Shown here in pieces: positions 53,013-62,388 of a stretch of DNA of 64,000 nt; position 1 is the stretch's first letter; every line of letters starts with the position of its first letter. The DNA is from Saccharopolyspora kobensis (GTDB lineage Bacteria; Actinomycetota; Actinomycetes; Mycobacteriales; Pseudonocardiaceae). The stretch lies in the NCBI RefSeq assembly GCF_900108315.1, contig NZ_FNVB01000007.1:124001-188000 (forward strand), given 5' to 3'. The translations under genes were made by a program, and so were the position numbers. The notes under the pieces were generated by a model that had not been told where the DNA came from, did no database searches, and saw only the letters and a list, made by a program, of their open reading frames with translations.

Positions 53013-54668
53013 TCAGCGGCCGAAGGAGATCTGGAGGGTCGGCTTCGTGGCCTCGGCGAAGAAGTCCTCGCCCTTGTCGTCGACCACGATGAACGCCGGG
53101 AAGTCCTCGACCTCGATCCGCCAGACCGCTTCCATGCCGAGCTCGGGGTACTCGAGCACCTCGACCTTGCGGATGCAGTCCTGCGCCAGCCGGGCCGCGG
53201 GGCCGCCGATGGAACCGAGGTAGAAGCCACCGTGGGCGCGGCACGACTCGGTCACCTTGGCCGAGCGGTTGCCCTTGGCCAGCATGACCAGCGAGCCACC
53301 CGCGGCCTGGAACTGCTCCACGTAGGCGTCCATGCGCCCGGCCGTGGTGGGGCCGAAGGAACCGGATGCGTAGCCCTCCGGCGTCTTGGCCGGTCCCGCG
53401 TAGTACACCGGGTGGTCGCGCAGGTAGTCGGGCATCGGTTCACCGGCGTCGAGCCGCTCGGCGATCTTGGCGTGGGCGATGTCGCGCGCCACCACCAGCG
53501 GCCCGGTCAGCGACACCCGGGTCTTGACCGGCAGCTTGGACAGCTCGGCGCGGATCTCGCTCATCGGGCGGTTCAGGTCGATCTTGACGACCTCGTCGGA
53601 GAGCTGCTCGTCGACCACGTCCGGCAGGTAGCGGGCCGGGTCGCGCTCCAGCTGCTCCAGGAACACGCCCTCCGGCGTGATCTTGGCCTTGGCCTGGCGG
53701 TCCGCGGAGCAGGACACCGCGACGCCCACCGGCAGCGAGGCGCCGTGCCGCGGCAACCGGATGACCCGGACGTCGTGGCAGAAGTACTTGCCGCCGAACT
53801 GCGCGCCGATGCCGAACTGCCGGGTCATCTCCAGCACCTGCTGCTCCATCTCGACATCGCGCAGCGCGTGCCCGGAGGCCGAGCCCTCGCGCGGCAGCTC
53901 GTCGAGGTAGCGGGCGGAGGCCAGCTTGGCGACCTTGAGGTTGAACTCGGCGGACATGCCGCCGACCACGATCGCCAGGTGGTAGGGCGGGCAGGCCGCG
54001 GTGCCCAGCGAGCGCAGCTTCTCCTCCAGGAACCGGCCGAGCCGCGTCGGGTTCAGCAGCGCCTTGGTCTCCTGGTAGAGGAACGTCTTGTTCGCGCTGC
54101 CGCCGCCCTTGGCCATGAACAGGAAGTCGTAGTGCGGATCGGTGCCGCCCTTGGAGTACAGCTCGATCTGCGCGGGCAGGTTGCTGCCGGTGTTGCGCTC
54201 GTCCCAGAAGTTCAGCGGAGCCATCTGCGAGTAGCGCAGGTTCAGGTCCTGGTAGGCGTCGAAGATGCCGCGGGCGAGCGCTTGCTCGTCCTGGCCGCCG
54301 GTGAGCACGGACTCGGTGCGCTTGCCGATCACGATCGCGGTGCCGGTGTCCTGGCACATGGGCAGCACGCCGCCAGCCGAGACGCACGCGTTGCGCAGCA
54401 GGTCGGTCGCCACGAACCGGTCGTTCGGGCTGGCCTCCGGGTCGTCGATGATCGCACGCAGCTGGGCCAGGTGCGACGGGCGAAGCAGGTGCTGGATGTC
54501 CTTGATCGCCTCGGTGGCCAGTGCGGTGAGCGTGCTCGGCTCGACTTCGAGGAAGCGCCGGCCCGCCGCCTCGACGACGCGAACGCCTTCGGTGGTGACC
54601 AGGCGGTACTCGGTGTCGTCGGGACCGAGCGGCAGTACCTCGGTGAAATCGAACTTCGTGGTGGTCAC
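53013..54668 (-). CDS. fumA: class I fumarate hydratase (iron-sulfur)
   Basis: 551 residues, single-chain FumA/FumB type: the N-terminal alpha part and C-terminal beta part are fused. Cluster cysteines are likely those in [18 protein letters not shown] and [31 protein letters not shown] and the C-terminal [19 protein letters not shown] with KGNRSAKVT complete the pattern. It hydrates fumarate to malate in the TCA cycle using a [4Fe-4S] cluster, so it is sensitive to iron and oxidative stress. The symbol is by class; whether a class II fumC also exists in the genome cannot be seen. Confidence 0.94.
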   Translation of the reverse strand: MTTTKFDFTEVLPLGPDDTEYRLVTTEGVRVVEAAGRRFLEVEPSTLTALATEAIKDIQHLLRPSHLAQLRAIIDDPEASPNDRFVATDLLRNACVSAGGVLPMCQDTGTAIVIGKRTESVLTGGQDEQALARGIFDAYQDLNLRYSQMAPLNFWDERNTGSNLPAQIELYSKGGTDPHYDFLFMAKGGGSANKTFLYQETKALLNPTRLGRFLEEKLRSLGTAACPPYHLAIVVGGMSAEFNLKVAKLASARYLDELPREGSASGHALRDVEMEQQVLEMTRQFGIGAQFGGKYFCHDVRVIRLPRHGASLPVGVAVSCSADRQAKAKITPEGVFLEQLERDPARYLPDVVDEQLSDEVVKIDLNRPMSEIRAELSKLPVKTRVSLTGPLVVARDIAHAKIAERLDAGEPMPDYLRDHPVYYAGPAKTPEGYASGSFGPTTAGRMDAYVEQFQAAGGSLVMLAKGNRSAKVTESCRAHGGFYLGSIGGPAARLAQDCIRKVEVLEYPELGMEAVWRIEVEDFPAFIVVDDKGEDFFAEATKPTLQISFGR

Positions 54669-54867
54669 GTCGCGGCTCCTTTGCGCGCGTTCGGGTTACG
54701 CGATGCCCCATGTAACCGCGTGGTGGATCAGCGCGTCCACGGGGGTGGCTCAGGTGTGACGGATCGCCAATCCGGCCGGTCGCGGAGTGCGGCGGGGCAC
54801 CTGCGACGCTTGCCACCGGACTTGTCGCCGCACTTCGGGAGCGGTGCCGGAAGCTACGGAGGTCACT

Positions 54868-55599
54868 TTGTCGACGACAGATCCGCTGGACGGGCTGGTC
54901 AACCTTCGCGACCTGGGCGGGCAGCCCCTCGGGGGCGGCGCGCTGACACGATCGGGGGTGGTCTACCGCAGTGACGCTCCGCACATCGGTGACCGGAACC
55001 CGGAGGACGTGCCGAGCTGGCCGCCGAGCGTGGTGGTGGACCTGCGGGGCTCCTGGGAGACGAAGGACGAGGAGCACCCGCTGGCCGGTGTCGCCGAGGT
55101 GCACCACGTCTCGCTGCTGGAGGACCTCCAGGACGTCGAGATCGAGATCGACGATGCGGCGCACGACCTGACCAAGCTCTACCAGACGATCCTGCAGGGA
55201 GCCTCGAAGAAGCTGGTCGAGGTCTTCCGCATCGTGCTGGAGGCCGACGGCCCGGCCCTGATCCACTGCTCGGCGGGCAAGGACCGGACGGGAGTGTCGG
55301 CGGCGTTGCTGCTGAGCGCGGCGGGAGTGCGCGACGATGCGATCGTGGCCGACTACTCGCGCACCGACCAGAACATGCTCCGGGTCCTGCAGCGGCTCGA
55401 CAAGGCCCCGATCTTCCCGCCTGGCGTGGACGAGGAGATGGTCCGCGAACTGATGTCGACGCCGACGGAAGCGATCGAGAGCGTCCTGGAGACCTTCGCC
55501 GCCCACGAGGACCGCGCAGCGGGCTGGCTCCGGAGCCACGGAGCGACCGAGGAAGAGCTGACCCGCTGGCGCCGGAAGTTCAACGCCGAACCCTCCTGA
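54868..55599 (+). CDS. tyrosine-phosphatase-like protein (PTP family)
   Basis: 243 residues. The phosphatase loop HCSAGKDRTG (C-x5-R near 133) is intact. NLRDLGGQPLGGGALTRSGVVYRSDAPH at the start and the later YSRTDQNMLRVLQRL and WLRSHGATEEEL are typical of the LipA/MptpB-like group of actinobacterial PTPs, some of which act on phosphoinositides. The start is TTG at 54868, chosen because GGAGG lies exactly 5 nt upstream; the longer GTG-started frame has no ribosome site. Probably cytosolic or secreted without a signal peptide. Ends in a long hairpin terminator. Confidence 0.9.
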   Translation: MSTTDPLDGLVNLRDLGGQPLGGGALTRSGVVYRSDAPHIGDRNPEDVPSWPPSVVVDLRGSWETKDEEHPLAGVAEVHHVSLLEDLQDVEIEIDDAAHDLTKLYQTILQGASKKLVEVFRIVLEADGPALIHCSAGKDRTGVSAALLLSAAGVRDDAIVADYSRTDQNMLRVLQRLDKAPIFPPGVDEEMVRELMSTPTEAIESVLETFAAHEDRAAGWLRSHGATEEELTRWRRKFNAEPS

Positions 55600-55611
55600 C
55601 CCGAGCAAGAA

Positions 55612-55662
55612 CGACGAACGGCCTGCTCACCTCGCGGAACGAGGTGGGCAGGCCGTTCGTCG
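55612..55662. terminator. long hairpin terminator
   Basis: 15-bp outer stem CGACGAACGGCCTGC (55612-55626) with 55648-55662 plus an inner 7-bp stem CACCTCG/CGAGGTG, nearly continuous over 23 bp. It starts 13 nt after the phosphatase stop. Confidence 0.85.
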
Positions 55663-56011
55663 CGAACCAGCACCCGCGAAGGGCGCCGAGTAAGGGTCGG
55701 GAGGTCGGACCCGTCCAGCGACGACCCCGGCCTCCCGGAGGAAGCGGCAGGAGAACCCACCGCGAAGCCGAATCACCCGGAAACCAAAACCTTGGCCCCC
55801 CGACCAAGAAAATCAAAGAGCCAACCGGGTAAAACCCAACAACAACCACCACAACCCGACCACAGACCCAGCCCGGAGCCCAACCAGCGCTTCCGCAGAC
55901 ATGGAGGGCTGGTCCGTGAGCAGGTGGGGGACGCTCAGGAAAGCGAGAAGTTCTCCTGGGCGTCACCACCGCACCGTGGGGGTCTGCGGGGCTCGGCCCC
56001 CGCAAAATCAT
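55663..56011. other. non-coding, A/C-rich gap next to sigB
   Basis: About 350 bp with no credible gene. The part from 55770 to 55880 is strikingly A/C-rich on the plus strand (runs such as AAAACCCAACAACAACC), unlike any other stretch in the window. Near the end is a hairpin GCGGGG-N5-CCCCGC (about 55986-56003) followed by AAAATCA. It could hold a small RNA, the 3' UTR of sigB, or repetitive intergenic DNA. Confidence 0.5.
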
Positions 56012-56072
56012 CTAAAGGGGCGAATGGTCTGCGCTTTCCGCAGACACACCACTCCCGTCGACGCCCCTTTAG
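56012..56072 (-). terminator. nested inverted repeat over the sigB stop codon
   Basis: CTAAAGGGGCG (56012-56022) and CGCCCCTTTAG (56062-56072) are perfect 11-bp arms around an inner hairpin GTCTGCG/CGCAGAC (56027-56045). The right arm includes the sigB stop codon (56069-56071). A terminator or 3'-end stability element for sigB is likely. Confidence 0.6.
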
Positions 56073-57040
56073 CTCGCGTAAGCCCGCAGCCGGTCGGCGC
56101 GGTCGCCCTGCCGGAGCTTGGACATGACCTCGCGCTCGATCTGCCGGACCCGCTCGCGGGACAGGCCGAACGACTTGCCGATCTGGTCCAGGGTGCGCGG
56201 CTGGCCGTCGTCGAGGCCGTAGCGCATCCGGATCACCGACTGCTCCCGCTCCTCCAGGGTGGCCAGCACGCGGCGCAGGTCGTCCTGCAGGAAGCCGGAG
56301 ATCACCGCGTTCTCCGCGTCCGCGGATTCGGCGTCCTCGATGAAGTCACCGAGCGGCGCGTCCTCCTCGGCACCGACCGGCATGTCCAGGCTCACCGGGT
56401 CGCGGGAGTGGTCCATCAGGTCGAGGATCTTCTCGACCGGGATGCCTGCCTCTTCGGACAGCTCTTCGTCGGTGGCCTCCCGGCCGAGCTTCTGGTGCAG
56501 GTCCCGCTTGATGCGGGCCAGCTTGTTGACCTGCTCGACCAGGTGGACGGGCAGCCGGATGGTGCGGCTCTGGTCGGCCATGCCGCGGGTGATGGCCTGC
56601 CGGATCCACCACGTCGCGTACGTGGAGAACTTGAAGCCCTTGGTGTAGTCGAACTTCTCCACCGCGCGGATCAGACCCAGGTTGCCCTCCTGGATCAGGT
56701 CCAGCAGCGGCATGCCGCGGCCGGTGTAGCGCTTGGCCAGGCTGACCACCAGGCGGAGGTTGGCCTCCATCAGGTGGTTCTTGGCTCGGCGGCCGTCGCG
56801 GACCACGGCGTTCAGGTCGGAGCGCCGCTCCGGGGAGAGGTTGTTGCTGGTCTCCAGCAGGTGCTTGGCGAACACCCCGGCCTCGATGCGCTTGGCGAGG
56901 TCGACCTCTTCCTGTGCGGTGAGCAGCGCGGTGCGCCCGATGCCGTTGAGGTAGACGCGCACCAGGTCTGCCGATGGGCCCTGGGTGTCCAGGTCTTCGG
57001 TGACTGCGACGTCTGGCTTGGTGGTCTGCGGGACGGTCAT
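56069..57040 (-). CDS. sigB: primary-like RNA polymerase sigma factor SigB (group 2)
   Basis: 323 residues from ATG 57040 (GGGAGG upstream), exactly the length of mycobacterial SigB. Region 1.2 [16 protein letters not shown], region 2 [27 protein letters not shown] and [21 protein letters not shown] (core binding and -10), regions 3 and 4 ending [29 protein letters not shown] (-35). No long N-terminal region 1.1, so it is a group 2 factor rather than the essential sigma-A. About 290 nt upstream lack a gene and reach into dtd; this is probably a long 5' UTR and promoter region. Confidence 0.95.
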   Translation of the reverse strand: MTVPQTTKPDVAVTEDLDTQGPSADLVRVYLNGIGRTALLTAQEEVDLAKRIEAGVFAKHLLETSNNLSPERRSDLNAVVRDGRRAKNHLMEANLRLVVSLAKRYTGRGMPLLDLIQEGNLGLIRAVEKFDYTKGFKFSTYATWWIRQAITRGMADQSRTIRLPVHLVEQVNKLARIKRDLHQKLGREATDEELSEEAGIPVEKILDLMDHSRDPVSLDMPVGAEEDAPLGDFIEDAESADAENAVISGFLQDDLRRVLATLEEREQSVIRMRYGLDDGQPRTLDQIGKSFGLSRERVRQIEREVMSKLRQGDRADRLRAYAS

Positions 57041-57329
57041 GAGCTCCCTCCCTGACGGGCTGGCTTGGCGGGCGCAATTCACACCTGCGCGCCGTTGCGC
57101 GGTGCGTTGGACGCGTACGCTCGTTGGTACGGGCTTGCGCGTCGACGTCTCCTCCGGGTGTTGTCGATCGGTGCCCCCGGCACCTCTCGGCATGGCCGTC
57201 GAAGCTTCGTTACCTGGAAAACGACCGGCGTGCCGAATTCGTTCCCGAAGTTCTCGATTGGGAGACGTCATGGCGGTCACATCGGTTGCGCCACCAAGTC
57301 TGAGGATTTCCTGAGAGCCCCCGTTACAT

Positions 57330-57755
57330 TTACACCTCAACCAAAAGGGTGAATGGCCCGTCGTTGACGCTCTCCACCGACATCATCGCCCCGAACACCC
57401 CGGTGGCCACCCGCGCGCCCCGCTCGCGCAGCTCCGCCACGACCGCTTCGACCAGCGGTTCGGCGTGCTCCGGGCGGGCCGCCTCGGTCCACGAGGGGCG
57501 CCGCCCCTTGCGGGTCGAGCCGTAGAGCGTGAACTGGCTGACGACGAGCAGCGGTGCCCCGGTCGTGGCGCAGGACTCCTCGTCGCGCAGCGCGCGAATC
57601 TCGTGCAGTTTGCGGGCCATTTTGACGACTTCTTCACGCCCGTCGGAATGGGTCACACCCAATAGCACTAACAGCCCGGGCTCTTCGATCTTGCCCGCGA
57701 CGACACCGTCGACCGTTACCGAGGCGCGAGTGACCCGAGTGGCGATTGCTCTCAT
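57330..57755 (-). CDS. dtd: D-aminoacyl-tRNA deacylase Dtd
   Basis: 141 residues, the family's length. [18 protein letters not shown] holds the S-Q-F-T-L motif, and [11 protein letters not shown] at the C-terminus holds the Gly-cisPro motif that reads chirality. It removes D-amino acids (and glycine from tRNA-Ala) to keep translation correct. ATG 57755 overlaps the stop of the upstream methyltransferase by 4 nt (ATGA), so the two are coupled. Confidence 0.95.
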   Translation of the reverse strand: MRAIATRVTRASVTVDGVVAGKIEEPGLLVLLGVTHSDGREEVVKMARKLHEIRALRDEESCATTGAPLLVVSQFTLYGSTRKGRRPSWTEAARPEHAEPLVEAVVAELRERGARVATGVFGAMMSVESVNDGPFTLLVEV

Positions 57756-59269
57756 TGCGCACCATCCGCCCATTCCGCCGGAACGACCATTCCGTGCCGG
57801 ACGAGCTCCCGGACCACGGGCACGGCGGCGCGCGTCAGCTCCTCGGCGTCCTCGCCGAATCCCATCGCGAGCAGTTCGAGGAGCTCGCCGAGCGGCAGCG
57901 CACCCCGGCACCCGGCGAGCAGCCGGACGCCGAGTTCGTCGACCTCGTGCTGCCAGCCCGGGCCGTCCGTGCGGTGCAGCCGGTGCACCAGCGGGCTCCA
58001 GCCCTCGTCGCCGGGCTCGGACACCTGTTCCAGCACCGTGCTGTCCGCGGTGACCAGCCGGGACGCCAGCAGGGTCTCGGGCGACCCGTTGGCGCGCAGC
58101 CAGTCGACGCGGCGCAGCCACTGGTCGGACTCCGGGCCGAGCGGGTCGCTGAAGGCGTGCCGCAGGTCCTCGCACACGACCTCGCCGCGCGCGGCGTCGG
58201 TGCGGCGCAGGGTGACGAACCCGAAGCCGATGCCGAGCACGTCGTTGGCCTCGAACCAGTCCAGCCACTCGCCGGCCTTCTGCAGGCCCTGCGGGGAGCG
58301 CAGGTCGTAGCCCGCGTCGCGCAGCCAGGTCCCGACGTACAGCGCCGGGTCGGCGACGTCGCGCTGGACGAACCACGCGTCGACACCGGCGCCCGGGGGC
58401 AGCCACCGGGAGACCCGGTCCTCCCAGTCCTCGCCGTCGCGGTGCACCCAGGAGGCCAGCAGCTGCCCGGTGCCGCCCTCGTTGAGGAAGGAGGGCAGCT
58501 GGCGCACCACCAGCGCGCTCGCGTCGTCACCGGCCAGGCCGGAGTCGCGGTAGGTGAAGTCGGTGCGCGGCGGCCCGACGACGAACGGCGGGTTGCACAC
58601 CACCATGTCGAACCGGCGGCCGCGCACCGGGTCGAACCACTCGCCCTCGCCCAGCTCCACGTCGATCTCGTTGAGCCGGAACGTCGCCTCGGCCAGCGCC
58701 AGCGCGCGCTTGGAGACATCGGTCGCGGTGACGCGCTGGGCGTGCGTGCTCGCGTGCAGCGCCTGCACGCCGCAGCCGGTGCCCAGGTCCAGCACGGAGC
58801 CGACCGGTCGGCGGGAGGTGGCCTGCACCAGGCTCAGCGATGCGTGCCCGACGCCGAGCACGTGGTCGGGCTCGACCGGTCGGCCGCCGCGCAGGTCGGA
58901 GTCGAGGTCGGACACGACCCACCACGAGTCGTCGCCGACGCCGTGCGGGCGGACGTCGAGCCCGGCGCGCAGCCGGTCGCCGTCGGCGACGACGAGCCCG
59001 GCGGCCTGCGCATCGGACAGCGGCAGCGGGGCGAGCGCGGCCTCGACGGCGGCCCGCGGCTCGGCCAGCCCGAGCAGGAACAACCGGATGAGCGTGCCGA
59101 GCGGCCCGGCGTCGGCCGTGGCGCGCAGCGCGGGTACGGGTTCGCCGCGGCCCAGGGCGATGTGCGCTTCCGGGCCGAGCAGTTCGACGACGCCATCGGC
59201 GTCGTACCCGGCGGCGCGGAAGGCGTCGCGGAGGCGGTCGATGCGGTCGTGGGACAGGTCTGGAATCAC
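57752..59269 (-). CDS. large class I methyltransferase with N-terminal DUF7059-like domain
   Basis: 505 residues from GTG 59269 (GGGAGGA upstream). The first ~150 residues (LRDAFRAAGYDADGVVELLG...) form a helical substrate domain. Motif I VLDLGTGCGVQALH, motif II VTATDVSKRALALAE and N-P-P-F (VVCNPPFVVG) follow, the signature of N-methyltransferases acting on purines or amides in rRNA or proteins. A C-terminal 150-residue helical part is special to actinobacteria. Coupling to dtd by a 4-nt overlap and closeness to sigB suggest a translation-related target (inference). Confidence 0.85.
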   Translation of the reverse strand: MIPDLSHDRIDRLRDAFRAAGYDADGVVELLGPEAHIALGRGEPVPALRATADAGPLGTLIRLFLLGLAEPRAAVEAALAPLPLSDAQAAGLVVADGDRLRAGLDVRPHGVGDDSWWVVSDLDSDLRGGRPVEPDHVLGVGHASLSLVQATSRRPVGSVLDLGTGCGVQALHASTHAQRVTATDVSKRALALAEATFRLNEIDVELGEGEWFDPVRGRRFDMVVCNPPFVVGPPRTDFTYRDSGLAGDDASALVVRQLPSFLNEGGTGQLLASWVHRDGEDWEDRVSRWLPPGAGVDAWFVQRDVADPALYVGTWLRDAGYDLRSPQGLQKAGEWLDWFEANDVLGIGFGFVTLRRTDAARGEVVCEDLRHAFSDPLGPESDQWLRRVDWLRANGSPETLLASRLVTADSTVLEQVSEPGDEGWSPLVHRLHRTDGPGWQHEVDELGVRLLAGCRGALPLGELLELLAMGFGEDAEELTRAAVPVVRELVRHGMVVPAEWADGAQ

Positions 59270-59303
59270 GCCCCGATCCTCCCGCATCCGCCCGCCGCCG
59301 TGG

Positions 59304-59834
59304 TCAGAGGTGGTGCGCGGGCCTTTCGTAGACGATCTCCAAGCCGTCCTCGTCGTCCCACTGCTCGCCGACCTCGGCGAAGCCGTACTGCGAGGCCAAC
59401 CGGTAGGACGCTGCGTTGTCCGGGCTGATGGTGACCCGAACCGTGCGCACCTGCGGTTCCCGGGCCGCGCGCCGGAGCAGCGCCTCCAGAGCTGCGCGCG
59501 CGTACCCGCGCCGGCGGTGCGCGGGATCGACGGCGTAGCCGATCTCCACCATCCCGGATTCATCGGGCGGTCCGTGGTACCCGGCCCGTCCGACGGCCAG
59601 CTCGCGCTGCACGTCCCAGATGACGCCGGTGACCCAGGCCGCGCTGCCCGGGTCCTCCGCGACCTGCTCGCTGCGCCGGAGCCACACCCCGCGCCATTCC
59701 GGGCCGGCGAAGTAGGGCGGGAGGGGCACCGGGCTCGCGGTGTTCGCCGCGGCCGGATCGCCAGCGGCGAGCGCCTGGAACGCGGGCCCGTTCAGGTGCA
59801 CGATGCGCACCTCGGGAAGTGAGGTTCGGTCCAC
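59304..59834 (-). CDS. GNAT family N-acetyltransferase
   Basis: 176 residues from GTG 59834 (GGAGAG upstream). The acetyl-CoA loop R-R-R-G-Y-A-R-A (HRRRGYARAALEALL) follows IGYAVDPA, and the C-terminus has the N-x-A-S-x-R-L-A-x-Q-Y-G-F motif. General GNAT fold; the substrate cannot be read. Divergent from another GNAT gene across about 107 bp. Confidence 0.88.
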   Translation of the reverse strand: MDRTSLPEVRIVHLNGPAFQALAAGDPAAANTASPVPLPPYFAGPEWRGVWLRRSEQVAEDPGSAAWVTGVIWDVQRELAVGRAGYHGPPDESGMVEIGYAVDPAHRRRGYARAALEALLRRAAREPQVRTVRVTISPDNAASYRLASQYGFAEVGEQWDDEDGLEIVYERPAHHL

Positions 59835-59941
59835 CGGCTCTCTCCGTAAGTGGGCGGGGCAACGCCGAAAACCGCTTTACTCCGCCGTCTCCGTGCGCAA
59901 TTCTTCGCACGGTTGCTCGATCGGGTTTCGGAAGGTTGCGA

Positions 59942-60499
59942 ATGTTCTCGATTTCCCTGGGGGATGACAACGCGGTGCTCCGCCCGCTGGAGCCGTGGCG
60001 CGCAGCGGAGTTCCTGGCCCACATGGACCGGGGGAGGGAGCTCATCGGGCAGCACATCGGGCTGGCCGACGCGGTCACCGACCTGGCTTCGAGCCGCGCC
60101 TTCCTCCAGCAGTACGCGGAGAAGGCGGCGACCGACACCGGGCGGATCTTCGGGATCTGGGTCGCCGACGAGCTGGTCGGCGGTGTTCTCTTCCGGACCA
60201 TGGACGTCCCGCGCGGCACCGCGGAGGCGGGCTGCTGGCTGGAGCCGTCGGCGGTGGGCAAGGGGCTGGTCACGAGGGCAGCGCGGGTGATCATCGACTG
60301 GGCCGTCGAGGAACGCGGCATTCACCGGGTGGAGTGGCTCGTCTCGGCGGCGAACCACGCCAGCATCGCGGTCGCCAAGCGGCTGGGGATGGTCAAGGAC
60401 GGCGTGCTGCGGGAGAGCGGTGTTCACCGGGGCGAACGACAGGACCTGGAGGTCTGGTCGGTGCTGGCACCGGAGTGGCGGAGCCGGCAGGCCGGCTGA
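59942..60499 (+). CDS. RimJ/RimL-type GNAT N-acetyltransferase
   Basis: 185 residues from ATG 59942. LRPLEPWRAAEFLAHMDRGREL at the start, GCWLEPSAVGKGLVTRAARVIIDWA with the acetyl-CoA loop (V-G-K-G-L), and HRVEWLVSAANHASIAVAKRLGMVKDGVLRES, the RimJ/RimL hallmark. Such enzymes acetylate N-terminal amines of ribosomal proteins or small molecules. No good ribosome site; the start is by homology. Confidence 0.88.
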   Translation: MFSISLGDDNAVLRPLEPWRAAEFLAHMDRGRELIGQHIGLADAVTDLASSRAFLQQYAEKAATDTGRIFGIWVADELVGGVLFRTMDVPRGTAEAGCWLEPSAVGKGLVTRAARVIIDWAVEERGIHRVEWLVSAANHASIAVAKRLGMVKDGVLRESGVHRGERQDLEVWSVLAPEWRSRQAG

Positions 60500-60507
60500 C
60501 CGAGGGC

Positions 60508-61398
60508 TCACGCCTCCGCCAGGACGCGGTCCAGGGTGCGCCGTCCCAGCGAGCTCATGCTCGGGTTGCTCTCGGCGTAGTACCAGACCAGCCCCATCGC
60601 CTGCTGGAAGGCCCACGCCCTGCCGCGCTCCCATTCGAGGGAGCCGCACCCGAGTTCGGCGCGGAACACCTGCCGCGGTTCCGCGTCGAACAGGTGCCAG
60701 GCGGCGACCAGGTCCAGCGCCGGATCGGCCGGGCCCAGACCGCCGATGTCGATGACCCCGGTCAGCCGCCCGCCGGACATCAGCAGGTTGCTGGGGATGA
60801 GGTCGCCGTGCGTCATGACGTCACCGGCCGAGCCGCGCGGGAGCTCGCGCATGGCCCGCCACGTCCGGCGGAGCAGCGCGACGTCCAGGAGCTGCTCGCT
60901 GTGCTCGAAGCAGGTCTCCATCCAGGCGTCGTGGGATCGCAGAACACCGCCGCGCCCCGTTCCGGAGAACGTCCGGCCGCGGGTGTCGATGGTGCGGACA
61001 CCGCGGATGAACTCGGCGAGGTCGCCGGCGAACGCCGCGGACTCCCCAAGACCGTCGACGACCACCCCGGGCACCCAGGTCTGCACCGACCACGGCAGCG
61101 GATAACCCGCCCCGGGCTCGCCCAGCGCGATCGGTTCGGGCGTGCGGAAGCGCGTGCGCCCCAGCAGCTCCCGAGCCGCTGCCGCCTCGGCTTCGAGTTC
61201 GGCCCGCTTCGCCCCGGCTTCTCCCGGTTCCAGCGGGAACCGGGCCGCGAACCGATCACCGATGCGGAAGATCGCGTGGACCGTTCCCCGCGAATCGACG
61301 CTGCTGACGGGCAGATCCCGCCATTCGGGGAACTGCGCGTCCACCAACGCCCGCACCATTTCCGGTGACACGGTCAACTGCCCGGCGTGCATGTCCAC
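60508..61398 (-). CDS. aminoglycoside phosphotransferase (APH)-family kinase
   Basis: 296 residues. The kinase-like C-lobe has MTHGDLIPSNLLMSGG with the catalytic Asp and Asn (H-G-D-x4-N) and GVIDIGGLGPADPALDL with the metal Asp. The N-lobe has HAIFRIGDRFAARFPL with its Lys position not obvious (R instead). The family includes antibiotic kinases and metabolic kinases, so resistance should not be assumed. GTG 61398 is preferred; GTG 61413 and ATG 61392 are alternatives. Confidence 0.85.
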   Translation of the reverse strand: MDMHAGQLTVSPEMVRALVDAQFPEWRDLPVSSVDSRGTVHAIFRIGDRFAARFPLEPGEAGAKRAELEAEAAAARELLGRTRFRTPEPIALGEPGAGYPLPWSVQTWVPGVVVDGLGESAAFAGDLAEFIRGVRTIDTRGRTFSGTGRGGVLRSHDAWMETCFEHSEQLLDVALLRRTWRAMRELPRGSAGDVMTHGDLIPSNLLMSGGRLTGVIDIGGLGPADPALDLVAAWHLFDAEPRQVFRAELGCGSLEWERGRAWAFQQAMGLVWYYAESNPSMSSLGRRTLDRVLAEA

Positions 61399-61452
61399 AC
61401 CGGTCAGCCTCACACGCCGCGATCACCACCCGCAAAGCATTTTCGGCCGCGC

Positions 61453-62277
61453 TCAAGCCGGTGCGAGCTTGTAGTGCAGGCGCACGACCCGGGCGGACCA
61501 CAGGTGCAGGGCGTGGTCGGTCCGGAGGGTGCCTTCGTCGTCGACGTAGACGTGGAACGTCTCGTGGATCGGGATGCGGGCGGCGTACGTGCGTCCGTCG
61601 TCCTCGACGACAGCGTAAGCCCCGTTCTGGCCGAACCTCCCGGGCGGGGAGCGCAGCTCCAGCGCGCCGTCCGGCAGCGCGACCGGTTCGAGGAGCACCT
61701 GGATGTTGCCCGATTCGAGCGGGAACGCCACGTGGACGCTCGGGTTCCGCGCGCCCGGCAGCAGTTTGGTGGAGTAGCAACCGCTGTAGACGTACTCGCC
61801 GGTCGATCGCAGCGTCCGGATCCACGCGGCGGCCTGCTGGTCCCCATCGGACCCGAGGATGGGCACGACCCTGCTGTCCATGCCGCGGGCCACGTCGAGC
61901 GGGCGGGTGGGCAGCGCGAGCTGCCGCACGCGGCGGCCGAACAACCGGGAGACGAGTTCACCGCCGGGCTGGAACACCGCGTTCCACTGCGTCCACACCT
62001 CCATGCGCCACCGGGAGGTGCGCTCGTAGAAGTCCCGGATCTCCGGCCGCAGGTCGGCCGCCCGGAAGGTCGGGCCGTCCAGCTGGGCCATGTCCGCGAG
62101 CAGCCCGGCGCCATCGGCGGAGTCGCTGCCCGTGGGCAGCCATCCCGCACCGACCTGCGAGCTGTCGTGCATGGGCGCGTCCAGCCACTGCTCCGAGCCG
62201 TCGAGGTCGACGGGCCGACCGCGGAAGCGCCAGTAGCGGCGAGTGCCCCGATCAAGCCACGACATCAACGAACTCAC
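61453..62277 (-). CDS. conserved hypothetical protein
   Basis: 274 residues. SWLDRGTRRYWRFRGRP near the start, WLPTGSDSADGAGLLADMA, DFYERTSRWRMEVWTQWNAVFQPGGELVSRLFGRRVRQLALP in the middle and YAARIPIHETFHVYVDDEGTLRTDHALHLWSARVVRLHYKL at the end. Rich in Trp and beta strands; the middle resembles actinobacterial proteins of unknown function. No catalytic motif recognised. GTG 62277 or ATG 62265 are possible starts. Confidence 0.7.
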   Translation of the reverse strand: MSSLMSWLDRGTRRYWRFRGRPVDLDGSEQWLDAPMHDSSQVGAGWLPTGSDSADGAGLLADMAQLDGPTFRAADLRPEIRDFYERTSRWRMEVWTQWNAVFQPGGELVSRLFGRRVRQLALPTRPLDVARGMDSRVVPILGSDGDQQAAAWIRTLRSTGEYVYSGCYSTKLLPGARNPSVHVAFPLESGNIQVLLEPVALPDGALELRSPPGRFGQNGAYAVVEDDGRTYAARIPIHETFHVYVDDEGTLRTDHALHLWSARVVRLHYKLAPA

Positions 62278-62345
62278 CCGCCCAGCGTGCCAAAGCCGCT
62301 CGCGCCGTGAGCGCCGATGCCCGGGAAAGGCTCTTTATCGGCGCA

Positions 62346-62378
62346 CCAGGTGCCCCGGCCGAGCGGCGGGGCACCTGG
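62346..62378 (-). terminator. terminator of imine-reductase-like gene
   Basis: Perfect 12-bp arms CCAGGTGCCCCG (62346-62357) and its complement (62367-62378) with a 9-nt loop, 11 nt past the stop of the minus-strand reductase gene. Confidence 0.8.
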
Positions 62379-62388
62379 CGAGTCGGTC

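Noticed and set aside
57041..57340. In-frame N-terminal extension of SigB by 100 codons
   Set aside because: The ATG at 57040 has a strong GGGAGG and gives the exact length of mycobacterial SigB; the extension is Arg/Pro-rich without region 1.1 character and overlaps dtd.
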